From: Adiantum capillus-veneris
Taxonomy: Eukaryota; Streptophyta; Polypodiopsida; Polypodiales; Pteridaceae
Assembly (NCBI GenBank): GCA_014529385.2
Contig: CM043971.1
Location: 52,427,209 to 52,491,208 of the forward strand
Direction of reading: 5' to 3'
DNA length: 64,000 nucleotides
A program made the position numbers and the translations under genes. Below the pieces are notes generated by a model, which was not told where the DNA came from, did not search any database, and saw only the letters and a program-made list of their open reading frames with translations. Positions 11,814 to 23,748 of the stretch are shown here, in pieces (positions within the stretch are counted from its first letter, which is position 1; each line of letters opens with the position of its first letter).

Positions 11814-14800
11814 TCATTCAACACCCATCATCTGTCGGCAATATGCAAACCGCTCTGTTGGAAGACTCTTGGTCAAAAGATCTGCAGGATTGTCATCTGT
11901 GTGCACCTTGACAAGTGTAATGCTCTTGTCATCAAGCACACTTCTGATAAAATGATACTTCACCTCTATGTGCTTTGTCTTGGCATGAAAAACAGGATTC
12001 CTTGCAAGCATAATAGCACTCTGACTATCACAGTGTAGCACAGGAACCGGTGACTTAATGCCAAGCTCTTCTACCAAACGCATGAGCCACAAAGCTTCTT
12101 TACATGCCTCAGTGGCAGCCACATACTCAGCCTCAGTGGTAGACAAAGCAACACATTTTTGCAGTCTAGAAATCCAAGAAACTGCACCTCCTGTGAATGT
12201 AAACACATATCCAGATGTAGACTTCCTGCAATCTGGATGTCCAGCAAAATCTGCATCTGTAAAACCATGCACAGATGTCTCACTCTTCCCAAAACAAATG
12301 CACAAGTCTTTAGTGCCTTTCAAGTATCTCAAGATACACTTCACTGCTTCCCAATGCTTTTTGCCAGGATTGCTCATGTACCTGCTTAACACTCCCACCG
12401 CAAATGCAATGTCCGGACGTGTAGCAACCATAGCATACATCAAACTGCCAACGGCTGATGCATAAGGAATCTTGGCCATTTCAGTCCGCATATCATCTGT
12501 GTTTGGGCAGTCATGTGCAGTCAGTTTTACATATGGAGGCAGCGGAGTACCAAGTGCCTTCCCCCCATCCATATGAAAACGATGTAGCACCTTATTAACA
12601 TAATCTCGTTGAGATAGATACAGATGCCTGTTAGGTCTATCTCGAGAGATACGCATGCCCAAAATATGATTCGCATCACCAAGATCCTTCATGTCAAAGC
12701 GATTCTTTAAGCTTTGCTGTAATGCATCCAACTCCGTGACATTTTTACCCGCAATAAGCATGTCATCAACATACAAAATCAGCAATAGACGAGATCCATC
12801 ACTTGCCATTTTGATATACAAACAGTGATCAGAATTACTTCTTTTGTATCCTTGAGACCTCATGAATGTATCAAACTTGTGATACCATGCACGGGGAGAC
12901 TGTTTCAAACCATACAAGCTCTTCAAGAGTCTACATACTTTCTTCTCTTGCCCCTTTGACACAAAACCTTTTGGCTGCATCATATAGATCATCTCAAGCA
13001 AATCGCCATGCAAAAACGCTGTTTTGACATCCATTTGCTTTAACTCCATATCTTCAGAAGCAACCAGGCCTAAAACAAGACGTAATGTGGCAAGCTTTAC
13101 AACAGGAGAAAAAATCTCATCAAAATCAACACCATGCTTTTGCTTGTACCCTTTAGCAACCAAACGTGCCTTGTACTTAGAAGAAGCATCAGATGTGACC
13201 TTGGTCTTGTAAACCCATTTACATGGCAGAGCCTTATGCCCTTTAGGCAAATCAACCAAGTCCCATGTATGGTTTTTCTCCAAAGACTGCATTTCCGAAA
13301 CCATTGCTTTGAACCATTTCTTACTGTCTTCCCGTTGCATAGCCTCTTTGTAGCAAGACGGCTCACCACAATCAGTAAGCATGACATAGTCCAAAGACGG
13401 TTTATATCTATCGGGGGGCCTTGTCACCCGAGTAGACCTACGCACCCAATGATCCATAACAGGTGGATTTTCAGCCTGTAAACCATCAAAAACAGCAGGC
13501 TGTTCAGCCGGTTGCATCGCAACAACGGGCGGTATAGGACGATCAACCTGTTCCCCTACCTGTGGTGCATCAATGGCAACTTGTTGGGGCTGATTTTCAG
13601 CAGCTAATGGCTGATTTTCAGCACCATTTTCAGCATGTAAAGGCTGCTGAACATTGGGCCTTTTTGGCTGTCCATATGTAACATCTTCACGAAAAACAAC
13701 CCGGCGCACTTCCTCGACCTTTGTGGGCTGTTTGTGCATGCAATTCTCATTGAAGATGACATCATTGCTGCGTATGATTTTCCGTAATGCGGGATCCCAT
13801 AATCTATACCCCATTTCACCATCCTCACCATATCCTAGGAAAATGCATTTATGAGACTTTGGTTCTAGTTTGGTGCGCAGTTCACTCCGGATGTGAACAT
13901 AGGCCTCACAACCGAACACTCTTAAATGTGCATATGAGGGTGGCTTGCCAGACCACACCTCCTCAGGCACCTTTCCACCCAAAGCCTTGCTAGGTGAGCG
14001 ATTAATCAAGTGAATAGCTGTTTGCACAGCTTCTGTCCAAAAACCATGAGGTAATGCAGCATGTGACAGCATACTCCGAACTTTCTCTTGGATAGTCCGG
14101 TTCAACCTCTCTGCAACTCCATTCTGAGAGGGATTAAAAGAAGCCGTGAGCTCTCTTTTAATACCTTTAGTAGCACAAAAGTCAATAAATGCTTTTGATA
14201 CATACTCCCCCCCATTGTCTGAGCGCAAAGACCTAAGCTTCTTGTCTGTTTGATTCTCAACAAACGCAAGAAACTTCTTGAAAGTATCCAAAACATCGCT
14301 TTTAGCACGTATTGGATACACCCACACCTTACGTGTAGCATCATCGATAAACGAGACAAAATATTTCTTTCCTCCTAAGGACAATTGTGGCATTTCACAT
14401 ACATCGGAATGCACTAAGTCTAACCTGTCAGACTTCAAAGAAAAAGACCTTTTGTGCGGTGTTTGACTGTGCTTACCATAAATACAGTGCTCACAATGAG
14501 AAAAATCAGCATACCTCAAACACGGCAAATAACCACAACGAGACAGAGTTTCCATTCCTCTTTTACTCATGTGTCTCAACCGGCCATGCCACAAAGAAAC
14601 ACTTGGCTGCTCGGTTACGGCGACAACATGGTCACGCACACTAGATACATGCAAAGGATACAAAGTGTCCGATTTACAACCCTTGGCTACAATCCGGGCC
14701 CCTTTACAAATTTTCCACTTGCTATCACCAAAAGTGGTGTGATAGCCTGCATCATCTAGCTGCCCTGTACTAATCAAACTCTTCTTGAGTTGTGGCACAT

Positions 14801-15914
14801 GGCGCACTTTGTGCAAAACAAAAGTCATACCATCAGCAAAGGAAAACTGGACACTGCCAATACCTGCAATGTCACATGCATAGTTATCTCCCAAATAAAC
14901 AGTGCCCTGCACCTCACCTGAGTACTGTGTAAACCAATCCCTATGAGGTGTTACATGAAAGGAGGCACCTGAATCAAGAATCCAAGTATGCATGTCCACA
15001 TCAGAACCCATAGCAAGGGTATGTGCATCCACAGAAGAGGCATTGAGTATATCAGTGCTGCTGTCACTGTCACAACTACTAGCAACATTGATTTCCTCAA
15101 TCAACACAGTGCTCTTCTTGGCATTTCCCTTGTCCTTTGCATCAGTTTCAGCACCCTTGTTCTTCTCTTTCTTCCACTCATAGCATTCCCGTTTATAATG
15201 CCCTTTCTTTCCACAATGATGACACACAACATCTTTCCTACGAGATTTGCTGCGTGCCCTGTCCTTACTGTCAGATTTCTCCCTCTGTTGAGACCTGCCT
15301 CTCAAGTGCAATGCATTAGAAGACCCACCTGTGGTGTTCTTCCTGTTCATCTCTTCCATCAAGAGAGAACTCTCTACATCTGCATACTTAAGTGACGCAC
15401 TTGAGTTACTAAGAGCTGTCCGGAATACATCCCAACTCTCGGGCAATGTGCATAGCAGAAAAGTAGCTTTGAACTCCTCATCAATCGTGAATTTCAGCTC
15501 TGTCAGTTGGCTGAAAATAGAATTGAATTCATTGAGGTGCACTGACATGTGCCTGCCCTCCTTCATGCGGAGATCCATAAGCTTCTTAAGCCAATACACT
15601 TTACTGGCAGCACTCTGCTATGCATACAACTCGTCTAAACGCTTCCACATGCCCCATGCTGTCTGCTCATTCTCTACATTGAAGAGTAAATTGTCAGACA
15701 CCGAAAGCATGATCGTGGAGCGAGCCAACTCGTCCACTTCTTCCCATTCTTCAACCTCCATATCAACCGGTTTCACACCCTGTAACTTAATAGGTTTCGC
15801 CTGTTTCTTCTGCAACATCACATTATAACATTGCTTCTTCCACATAGCAAAGTTATGGGCACCTTCAAGCTTGCGAATGTGCAACAAATTGCCACTTTCA
15901 CTGCTAGAAGCCAT
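11814..15914 (-). pseudogene. Copia C gag-pol polyprotein, one in-frame TAG
   Basis: The ATG at 15914 gives a 98-residue Gag start (MASSSESGNLLHIRKLEG) that meets TAG at 15620-15618. The same frame then stays open for about 1265 codons. In the 1261-residue segment: the rest of the UBN2-type Gag; zinc knuckle CHHCGKKGHYKREC at 126-139; protease DSG at 209-211; pre-integrase; integrase (LVHSDVCEMP, SFIDDATRK, NGGEYVSK, GVAERLNRTI); RT (KWVYKTK, VDFDEIFSPVVK, LYVDDM) and RNase H (FTDADFAGHPD, STTEAEYVAATEACKEA), ending NPADLLTKSLP. Apart from the amber codon all catalytic motifs look intact. In pre-integrase RLRHMS replaces the RLGHMS of D. The stop may be a lesion or a readthrough site; the following codon is CAG. 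Confidence 0.9.
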
Positions 15915-16454
15915 TCTGAGTGATTGCAAACACTGAAACCCTGGTTTGCCGACCTAAACACGCCCAAATGTTCGCAATCGGACAAAAACAGCTTGCTGTT
16001 ACAGAAAAACAGCGAGCAAATTTCACGCGAAATCACCCCAAAACGGCGTACATTCACTGCCAAACCCTTACCAAAGGTTTCCACAAGGTGTATACATCAT
16101 TTGCTTGCTGAAATTCCCTGTTTTAGGGCAAAAATCAGACCTGTAAACACCTGTTTTGCTGAATTTTCAGAACCTCGTTGGTGGAAACACCTGTAAGATT
16201 GACCTGTGAGACTTGCCCTAATGAAATTGCATCAAATTGACCCCGAAATTGGTCAATTTCAGCAGAAATAGGCTGCTGTTCGCCAGTTTTTGAAACCCTA
16301 ATTTTGGGGAAACTGTCACCGGAGGTCGATTCTACACGGTGAGAGGATCCCTTCGCGACAGAGTTGATCGAAAACGGTTGAATATCCTTCCCGCAGCGAG
16401 CAAGAACAGAATTCGGATCTGTGTTGCGAAAATGGCTCTCTTGGAAACCCTAAA
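15915..16454 (-). other. 5' leader of copia C
   Basis: About 540 bp without a gene, nearly identical to D at 27849-28389, with only a few differences seen by eye. Confidence 0.7.
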
Positions 16455-16466
16455 GCTCTGATACCA
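16455..16466 (-). promoter_or_regulatory. Primer-binding site of copia C
   Basis: The minus strand reads TGGTATCAGAGC, two bases from the LTR end. Confidence 0.9.
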
Positions 16467-16468
16467 TG

Positions 16469-16747
16469 TGTGGGGGAGCAGGAGAGAGAGCCCACCTGCT
16501 ACTCTATGCAATGAGAGTGAAGGAGAAGAGGAGAGTGGCGCAGAAGAAGCTCACGTAGAGAAAGGCGTGAGAGAGAGAGAGAGAGCTCGTTGGAATTTGG
16601 GAAAAGCCACGCTATATGATTTGGGCTTCACCTTTGAGTATATGAGTAAGTGACTAGGGGGCCATTCACACTTGGGCCCCCTCACTTATAAGTCTTTTAA
16701 CTTATAAGTTAATAAGTACAAGGCACTTAGGCCCTTATTCCCTAACA
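16469..16747 (-). repeat. 5' LTR of copia C
   Basis: 279 bp, about 98% identical to 11450-11726 by eye. Confidence 0.9.
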
Positions 16748-16856
16748 ATACCCTTTATTAAAAGTATAGGACCAATTATAAGTTAGTGGCCAAGTTCACA
16801 AAGGTTAGTAACCTTTAAAATATACACAAATGAGGTCATTTGGGCCGGCCATTTGG
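16748..16856 (-). repeat. 5' LTR of copia A, second piece
   Basis: Continues the A LTR after copia C, starting with the second ATACC. It lacks about 15 bp (AATGTGAACTTGGCC) present in the 3' LTR. Ends at CCATTTGG, where copia B starts. Confidence 0.85.
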
Positions 16857-17160
16857 TGTTGGGTTAAAGGCCCAAATGGCCCCCTTTGTGTATAGTTATA
16901 AAGGTTATTAACCTGTGGCCAAGTTCACATTGAACATGGCCACTAACATTAAATTGGTCCTATACTTTTAATAAAGGGAACTAGTGAGCCAATTTTACTC
17001 ACTTCATTATTCCCCTCAACAAAACGAGTAGCGTGTCCTCTCTCTCTCCCTTCGTTCTGCTAGCGCCCTTCTTCTTGTTTGCACTCGCCGCTCTCCAAGG
17101 TGTACACCCTGCACATTTCTGCGTGCTCTTTCACTTGCACATACCCCTCCGCGCTCATCA
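16857..17160 (+). repeat. 5' LTR of copia B
   Basis: 304 bp with TG...CA ends, followed by AC and the primer-binding site. Confidence 0.9.
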
Positions 17161-17162
17161 AC

Positions 17163-17174
17163 TGGTATCAGAGC
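17163..17174 (+). promoter_or_regulatory. Primer-binding site of copia B
   Basis: TGGTATCAGAGC, two bases after the LTR. Confidence 0.9.
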
Positions 17175-17914
17175 CCAATTAGGGTTTTCTCTCAAACTTG
17201 CAAACACTGATTTTCAGCCAAGGAAATCAACTTTCACGCGAGATTTTGCAATTTCATCGCCAAAGGACTCGTCTCCGGACACTAGAGAGCTCCCAGCAAG
17301 TCAAATTGACCTAAAAAAGGCTGAAATTAGGTCAAAATCAGCAAATTACAGGTTATGACAGAAAAATACAGGTTTTGCAAATGATGTATTAAGGTGTGGG
17401 AACACTTTTGCTATGTCCCCGCTACCCGAAAACACTCAAATTGCAGAAAAACAGGTCCCAAAACAGGTGTTTTCAGCAAATTTCAGATTTATGCAGGTTT
17501 TTGCAAGTGTTTTTATGATGCGATTACATTGGGGAAAGTGCAAATCGATGCAATCTACGCACGTTTGATAAATTTTGGCTATATATGACCATTTGTGGCT
17601 CAATTTTGTGTAATTTGATGCTACAAATTGGGGCTTTTGCTCTTACATGCTTCTAAAGGCTGTGCACTAGCCTTATGTATGTTGTGCGAGCCCCAAAACA
17701 ACTAAATTTGTTGTTTTTGAGCACAAATTCGCTCGCTGAAATTTCCTGCGCATAAATTTCAGAAATTGTTTTTTGTGCTTAAATCGACCTATTTTGCCCC
17801 AAATTGCTCCTGTGACCATTTGGAGCTGTAGTGCACACCTCTGTGAGTCTATACTCCGGTGTTTGTGCATTTTGCCCAAAAATTCAGCGTATTAACCCTC
17901 TTATTTGTGCAACT
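17175..17914 (+). other. 5' leader of copia B
   Basis: About 740 bp, non-coding, aligning with the A leader (10510-11248) in inverted orientation. Confidence 0.65.
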
Positions 17915-20900
17915 ATGGCCTCATCTTCTTCGGATGTGAAGAATCTCTTCGAGAAGGAGGTTCGATGGAACAGACTTCGACCTTTGGAAAGATAAGATTC
18001 AGGGAATCCTATTTCTTAAGGATTGTAAAGGGATACTTGAACAGGTAAAGCCACAAAATATGACAGATGAAGCATGGGTTAGCCTGAACAGGAAGGTTGT
18101 TACATACATTAAAATGGCCATGACCGATGAAACAGTCATTGATGTGAAAGGTCTCACAACTGCTTTTGATGTGTGGGAGAAGTTAAAGGCGATGTATGAG
18201 AATTCAACGCCTGTCAACCAAGTGCATTTGATGCGAAAACTTGTTGGCATGCAGCTAGATGAGTCCAAGAGCACTGCAGAGCACTTGTCGTTGTTTACAG
18301 GTACTTTGTCACAGTTATTACAGGATTTAGGTTTGCCTCCTTTGATGATAAGCTAAAAGCTATCTTCTTGCTTATGACCTTATCTGATTCATGGGAAACA
18401 TTGATGGTTTCATTGTCAAATAACCCCAATTTGACCTTTGATGGTGTTAGGGATTCTATCTTGAATGAGGAAATCAGGAGGAAAGCAAGTGGAGAGGGAG
18501 GCAGCTCTGCCAACATGGTTAGAGACAGGACAGAAAAGAAGAATGAGGGGAAATGCCTTTGCGACTTGCTATCAGTGTGGCAGGAAAGGTCACAAGAAAC
18601 CCGATTGCAGGTACTACAAAGCCGAGTTAGAACGGAAAAAGAATGGCGGAGAAAAAAAGAAAGAGAAGAAGGAAGTCAAGACAGATGCAGAGGATAGCTC
18701 AAAGGACAAAGAGAAGGCCAATGTGGCTTCTAGTGTTGTGATTGAGAAGCTGTTAGATTTAGAGGACATCTTGTGTGCCACTTTGTCAGATGATGATGCT
18801 TATGACTTTGATGCCTCTCTTAATGTTCATTCACAGGACATGCAGATCACCAAGAGTGATCTTATTGATGCTTTGTTGACTGTCAATGATGCATTATCCC
18901 AAACTTGGATTGTTGATTCCGGTGCTTCATTTCATGTGACTCCTATCAAGGAGTGTTTCTCTACTTTTGATTCAGGCAAGCATGGCCATGTATACCTTGG
19001 AAACAATCATGCATGTTCCATTGAGGGTATTGGCACTGTGCATTTCTCCATAGATGGCACAAATGAGCTTGTCTTGCATGATGTTAGATATGTGTCGGGA
19101 ATCAAGAAGAGTCTGCTTTCTGTTGGTCAGATGGATATGCATGGTTATAGCATCTTGTTTCAGAGAGGATCGTGGAAAAAGACTAAAGGCTCAAGGCTGA
19201 TTGTAAAGGGCACAAAGAAAGGGACACTTTACTGCATGCATGGAAAGGCCACGTTGGGCAAGTTTATTGCGTTGGCTGAAATTAACTCTTACATGGATTT
19301 ATGGCACAAGAGGCTTGGCCATATGAGCCAAAAGGGTCTTTCTAAGCTTTGTACTTCGAACAAGCTTGATACTAAAGGCACAAAGCTTGACTTTTGTAAT
19401 GAATGTCAATATGGAAAGCAAGTAAAGCGTTCTTAATACTCCGGGGTCACTCGTAAATCTTGTGTGCTTGATCTTGTACATTCTGATGTATGTAGCATGC
19501 CTACTAAGTCTATGGGAGGTGTATGCTATTTTGTCTCCTTTGTTGATGATCATTCTAGGAAAATTTGGGTTTATTTGCTTAAATCTAAGGATGACGCCTT
19601 TGCTGCGTTTAAGAAATTTCATGCCTTTGTGACCACCCAAATAGGTAGAAAGCTAAAATGCTTGCGTACGGACAATGGGGGGGAGTTCACAAGTGCTGAA
19701 TTTAACAAATTTTGTGAAAATTTGGACGTTAAGAGGGAGCTTACTGTGCCATACAGTCCCTCCTCTAATGGTGTGGCTGAAAGATTCAATAGGACACTGT
19801 GAGAGGGTGACATGGATGCTGTCCATAGCGAATCTCTCTAATGGATTTTGGGGAGAAGCTTTGAAAACTGTAGTGTATATATGCAATCGATCCCCTCACA
19901 TGTCTTTGAAAGGTGACATCCTTGAAGAGGTTTGGTCTGGCAAGCCTGCTTCATATGATCACTTACGCATTTTTGGTTGCGAGGCTTTTGTGCATGTTAG
20001 ACCTGAATTGAGGAGCAGACTAGATGCCAAATCCATTAAAGGCCTTTTCATGGGATATGGTGAAGAAGGCGAAATGGGTTACAGGATTTGGTTACCTTAG
20101 CTCAAAAGGGTTGTACACAGTCGGGATTTTGTTTTTGATGAGGCAAGGCTGCTTCAAAACAATTGTGTCTCAAAAAATGACCATAAAAGGGTCAAATTTC
20201 AGCAGGACCAGCCACCTGTTAGGCCTATTTTTGACCCTCAGGATGCACCACATATGGCTGAAAATGTAGATGATCCAGTGGTGTTTGAGCTAGATGATGT
20301 TGGACAGCAAATTGAGGCTCTTGAAGGGCATTTTCAGCCAAGAAACAATGCTGAAAATGGTGTTAAAAATGATGTACAGTAGCCCATTGTTGATGATTTT
20401 ATCATGCCACCTGATGTAAACCCATTTCCGGATAATGTGGATCATTGGGTGAGGCAGTCTACTCGTCAAAGACCGCCTATGAGCAGATATGATCCCTCTT
20501 TGCATTACATTATGTTGATAGATAAGGGAGAGCCTTTTACATATAAAGAGGCAAAGACATGTGAGCACAGCGACAAGTGGGAACTTGCTATGCAAGAAGA
20601 GATTAAAGCTTTGCATGCTAATCATACTTGGGATTTGGTTGAATTGCCCAAATGAATGAAGGCTATTCCTAACAAATGGATGTATAAAATCAAGACTGTT
20701 GATGCAAAACCCAAGTATAAGGCAAGGCTAGTTGCAAAGGGATATGTTCAAACCAAGGGCATAGACTTTCAGGAAGTGTTTTCTCCTGTTGTGAAGATGA
20801 CCACTTTACGTGTATTGTTTGCCATAGTGGCTGCTCTTGATTTGGAAATGGACCAAATGGATGTACATACCGCTTTCTTGCATGGTGATGTGGAAGAAGA

Positions 20901-22076
20901 GCTTTACAGGAAGCAACCCGAGGGTTTTGTTATTCCTGGCAAGGAACATATGGTATGTATGCTCAATAGAAGCTTGTATGGGCTGAAACAATCATGTAGA
21001 CAGTGGTACAAGAAGTTTGATCGCTTCATGCTTAAACATGGTTACAAAAGAAGCCATGCAGACCATTGTTTGTATACCAAACGTGATGAGGATGGCAATC
21101 CTATCATTCTTGTGCTCTATGTTGATGATATGTTGATAGCTGCAAAGAAAAGAAGCACTGTTGATGCTCTTAAAGGGCAACTCAATCTGCATTTTTAATG
21201 AAAGACCTTGGGGCAGCTGAACATATACTTGGAGTGCGTGTTACAAGACAAAGAGACAAGCGCCTATTGTATTTGTCGCAAGAAAAATACATTGAAAAGG
21301 TGCTGGACAGATTTAACATGGCTGAAGCAAAGCCTCTTGGTGTGCCATTACAACCATATGTCAAAATCTCCAAAGATGATTGTCCTAAGTCAAAGGAAGA
21401 AGCCAATGACATGCAAAGTGTGCCTTATGCTTTAGCTTGTGGTTCACTTATGTATGCTATGGTTGCTACTAGGCGTGACATAGCCCATGTAGTGGGAGTT
21501 GTGAACCGATTTATGGCTAATCCATGCAGGTTGCATTGGGATGCAGGAAAGTCCATTATGAGGTACTTGAAAGGGACTAAAAATAAATGCCTCTGCTATG
21601 GTAAAGGACCATTGGAGTTAAAGGGATTTTGTGACTCTGACATGGCTGGTGATGTGGATACACGGAAATCCACAAGTGGCTATGTATTTACTCTTGCGGG
21701 AGGTGCTGTTTCATGGTGTTCTAGATTGCAAAAGATCGTTGCATTGTCTACTACAGAGGTTGAATATATTTCAGCGACTGAGGCTTCTAAAGAAGCTATT
21801 TGGTTAGCACGCCTATGCAGTGAGTTTGGTTTGCCTGCCAAAGCAGCTATGCTTGGTTGTGATAGCCAAAGTGCCATATGCGTGGCAAAGAATGCCATGT
21901 TTCATGCACGCACAAAGCATATTGATGTGCGGTATCACTTCATACGCGAAGTGCTTGAGGATGGCCTTATTACATTGGTTAAGGTCCATACATCACAAAA
22001 TCCAGCAGATGCTCTCACTAAGTGCTTATCCAAAGCACAACATCATCTATGCATAGAGATGGTGGGAGTCACGTAG
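17915..22076 (+). pseudogene. Copia B gag-pol polyprotein, many lesions
   Basis: The ATG at 17915 starts MASSSSDVKNLFE as in A. Domains in order: Gag; zinc knuckle CYQCGRKGHKKPDC; protease WIVDSGASFH; pre-integrase; integrase (LVHSDVCSMP, FVDDHSRK, DNGGEFTSAEF); RT (HTAFLHGDVEEELY, LYVDDM); RNase H ending NPADALTKCLS. Breaks: a frameshift after codon 13; the gag frameshift near 18335 (shared with A); another near 18545 before the knuckle; TAA at 19434-19436 before integrase (shared with A); a frameshift at 19800; stops at about 20098, 20380 and 20653; and a frameshift at 21196 between RT and RNase H. Confidence 0.9.
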
Positions 22077-22111
22077 CTTAAAGCCGCCATTTATGCCTTT
22101 AAGTGGGAGGT

Positions 22112-22412
22112 TGTTGGGTTAAAGGCCCAAATGGCGCCCTTTGTGTATAGTTATAAAGGTTACTAACCTTTGGCCAAGTTCACATTGAACTTGGCCACTA
22201 ACATTAAACTGGTCCTATACTTTTAATAAAGGGAACAAGTGAGCCAATTTTACTCACTTCATTATTCCCCTCAACAAAACGAGTAGAGTGCCCTCTCTCT
22301 CTCCCTTCGTTCTGCTAGCGCCCTCCTTGTCTGCACTCGCCCCTCTCCAAGGTGCACACCCTGCACATTTCCGCGTGCTCTTTCACTTGCACACACCGCT
22401 CCACGCTCATCA
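22112..22412 (+). repeat. 3' LTR of copia B
   Basis: 301 bp, close to 16857-17160. The polypurine tract AAGTGGGAGG ends just before it. Confidence 0.9.
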
Positions 22413-22432
22413 TGTGGGCCTTTAACCCAACA
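22413..22432 (-). repeat. 5' LTR of copia A, final 20 bp
   Basis: TGTGG followed by GCCTTTAACCCAACA, the outer terminus missing at 16856. The A target duplication GGAAG follows at 22433. Confidence 0.85.
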
Positions 22433-23276
<844 letters not shown>

Positions 23277-23388
23277 GAAAATGAAATGAAATGAAATGCT
23301 ATATTAACGTCTTCAAAAGGCCATAATGACCTATGAGACCCGAAAGTTACAAAGTGGTGGATCTGATACAAAGTCAGAGTAACAAAAT

Positions 23389-23669
23389 TGTGGGGGAGCA
23401 GGAGAGAGAGCCCACTTGCTATCCTATGCAATGAGAGTGAAGGAGAAGAGGAGAGTGGCGCAGAAGAAGCCCACGCAGAGAAGAACGTGAGAGAGAGAGA
23501 GAATGCACGTCAAAATCTGGGAGAGGTCACGATTTTTTTTATTTGGGCTTGACCTTTGAGTATATGAGTAAGTGACTAGGGGGCCATTCACACTTGGGCC
23601 CCCTCACTTATAAGTCTTTTAACTTATAAGTTAATAAGTACAAGGCACTTAGGCCTTTATTCCCTAACA
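23389..23669 (-). repeat. 3' LTR of copia D
   Basis: 281 bp; minus strand TGTTAGGGAATAAAGG...CCCCCACA. Polypurine tract beside it (minus strand TTTAGGTGGGAGG). Confidence 0.9.
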
Positions 23670-23748
23670 ACCTCCCACCTAAAGGCAATGTACCTTGGGA
23701 GATCAAAGAATCAGCTAACTATGATACATCAGCTGATCATGCACTTAC

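Larger units (their letters stand above)
11450..16747 (-). mobile_element. Copia element C, complete insertion, 5298 bp
   Basis: Inserted in the 5' LTR of A. Perfect target duplications ATACC lie at 11445-11449 and 16748-16752. LTRs are 11450-11726 and 16469-16747, both TG...CA and differing at about 6 positions by eye. A polypurine tract (minus strand TTTAGGTGGAAGG) sits beside the 3' LTR and the primer-binding site beside the 5' LTR. Internal sequence is nearly identical to element D. The coding region is open apart from one amber codon, so this is among the youngest insertions here. Confidence 0.93.
16857..22412 (+). mobile_element. Copia element B, complete but degenerate
   Basis: Inserted into the outer end of the A 5' LTR, head to head with A. 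Flanks are TTTGG (16852-16856) and TGTGG (22413-22417), a target duplication with one mismatch, after which the A LTR finishes. LTRs 16857-17160 and 22112-22412 both run TGTTGGGTTAAAGG...CGCTCATCA. Same family as A, as shown by the shared leader, gag, pol and much of the LTR. Older than C and D, judging from the number of coding lesions. Confidence 0.9.
5894..22432 (-). mobile_element. Copia element A, carrying nested copia C and B
   Basis: Perfect 5-bp target duplications GGAAG lie at 5889-5893 and 22433-22437. The left end is the 3' LTR (5894-6261); the right end is the 5' LTR, split into three pieces (11263-11449, 16748-16856, 22413-22432) by insertion of C and then B. Removing C with one ATACC copy and B with one target copy yields a continuous LTR matching 5894-6261, apart from a ~15-bp deletion. 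The internal region (6262-11262) is a full copia gag-pol in decay. Total span is 16.5 kb, of which about 5.7 kb belongs to A. Confidence 0.88.

Noticed and set aside
12058-15395. Plus-strand open frames over copia C (and the same over D)
   Set aside because: Antisense shadows of the polyprotein, duplicated only because C and D are near identical.
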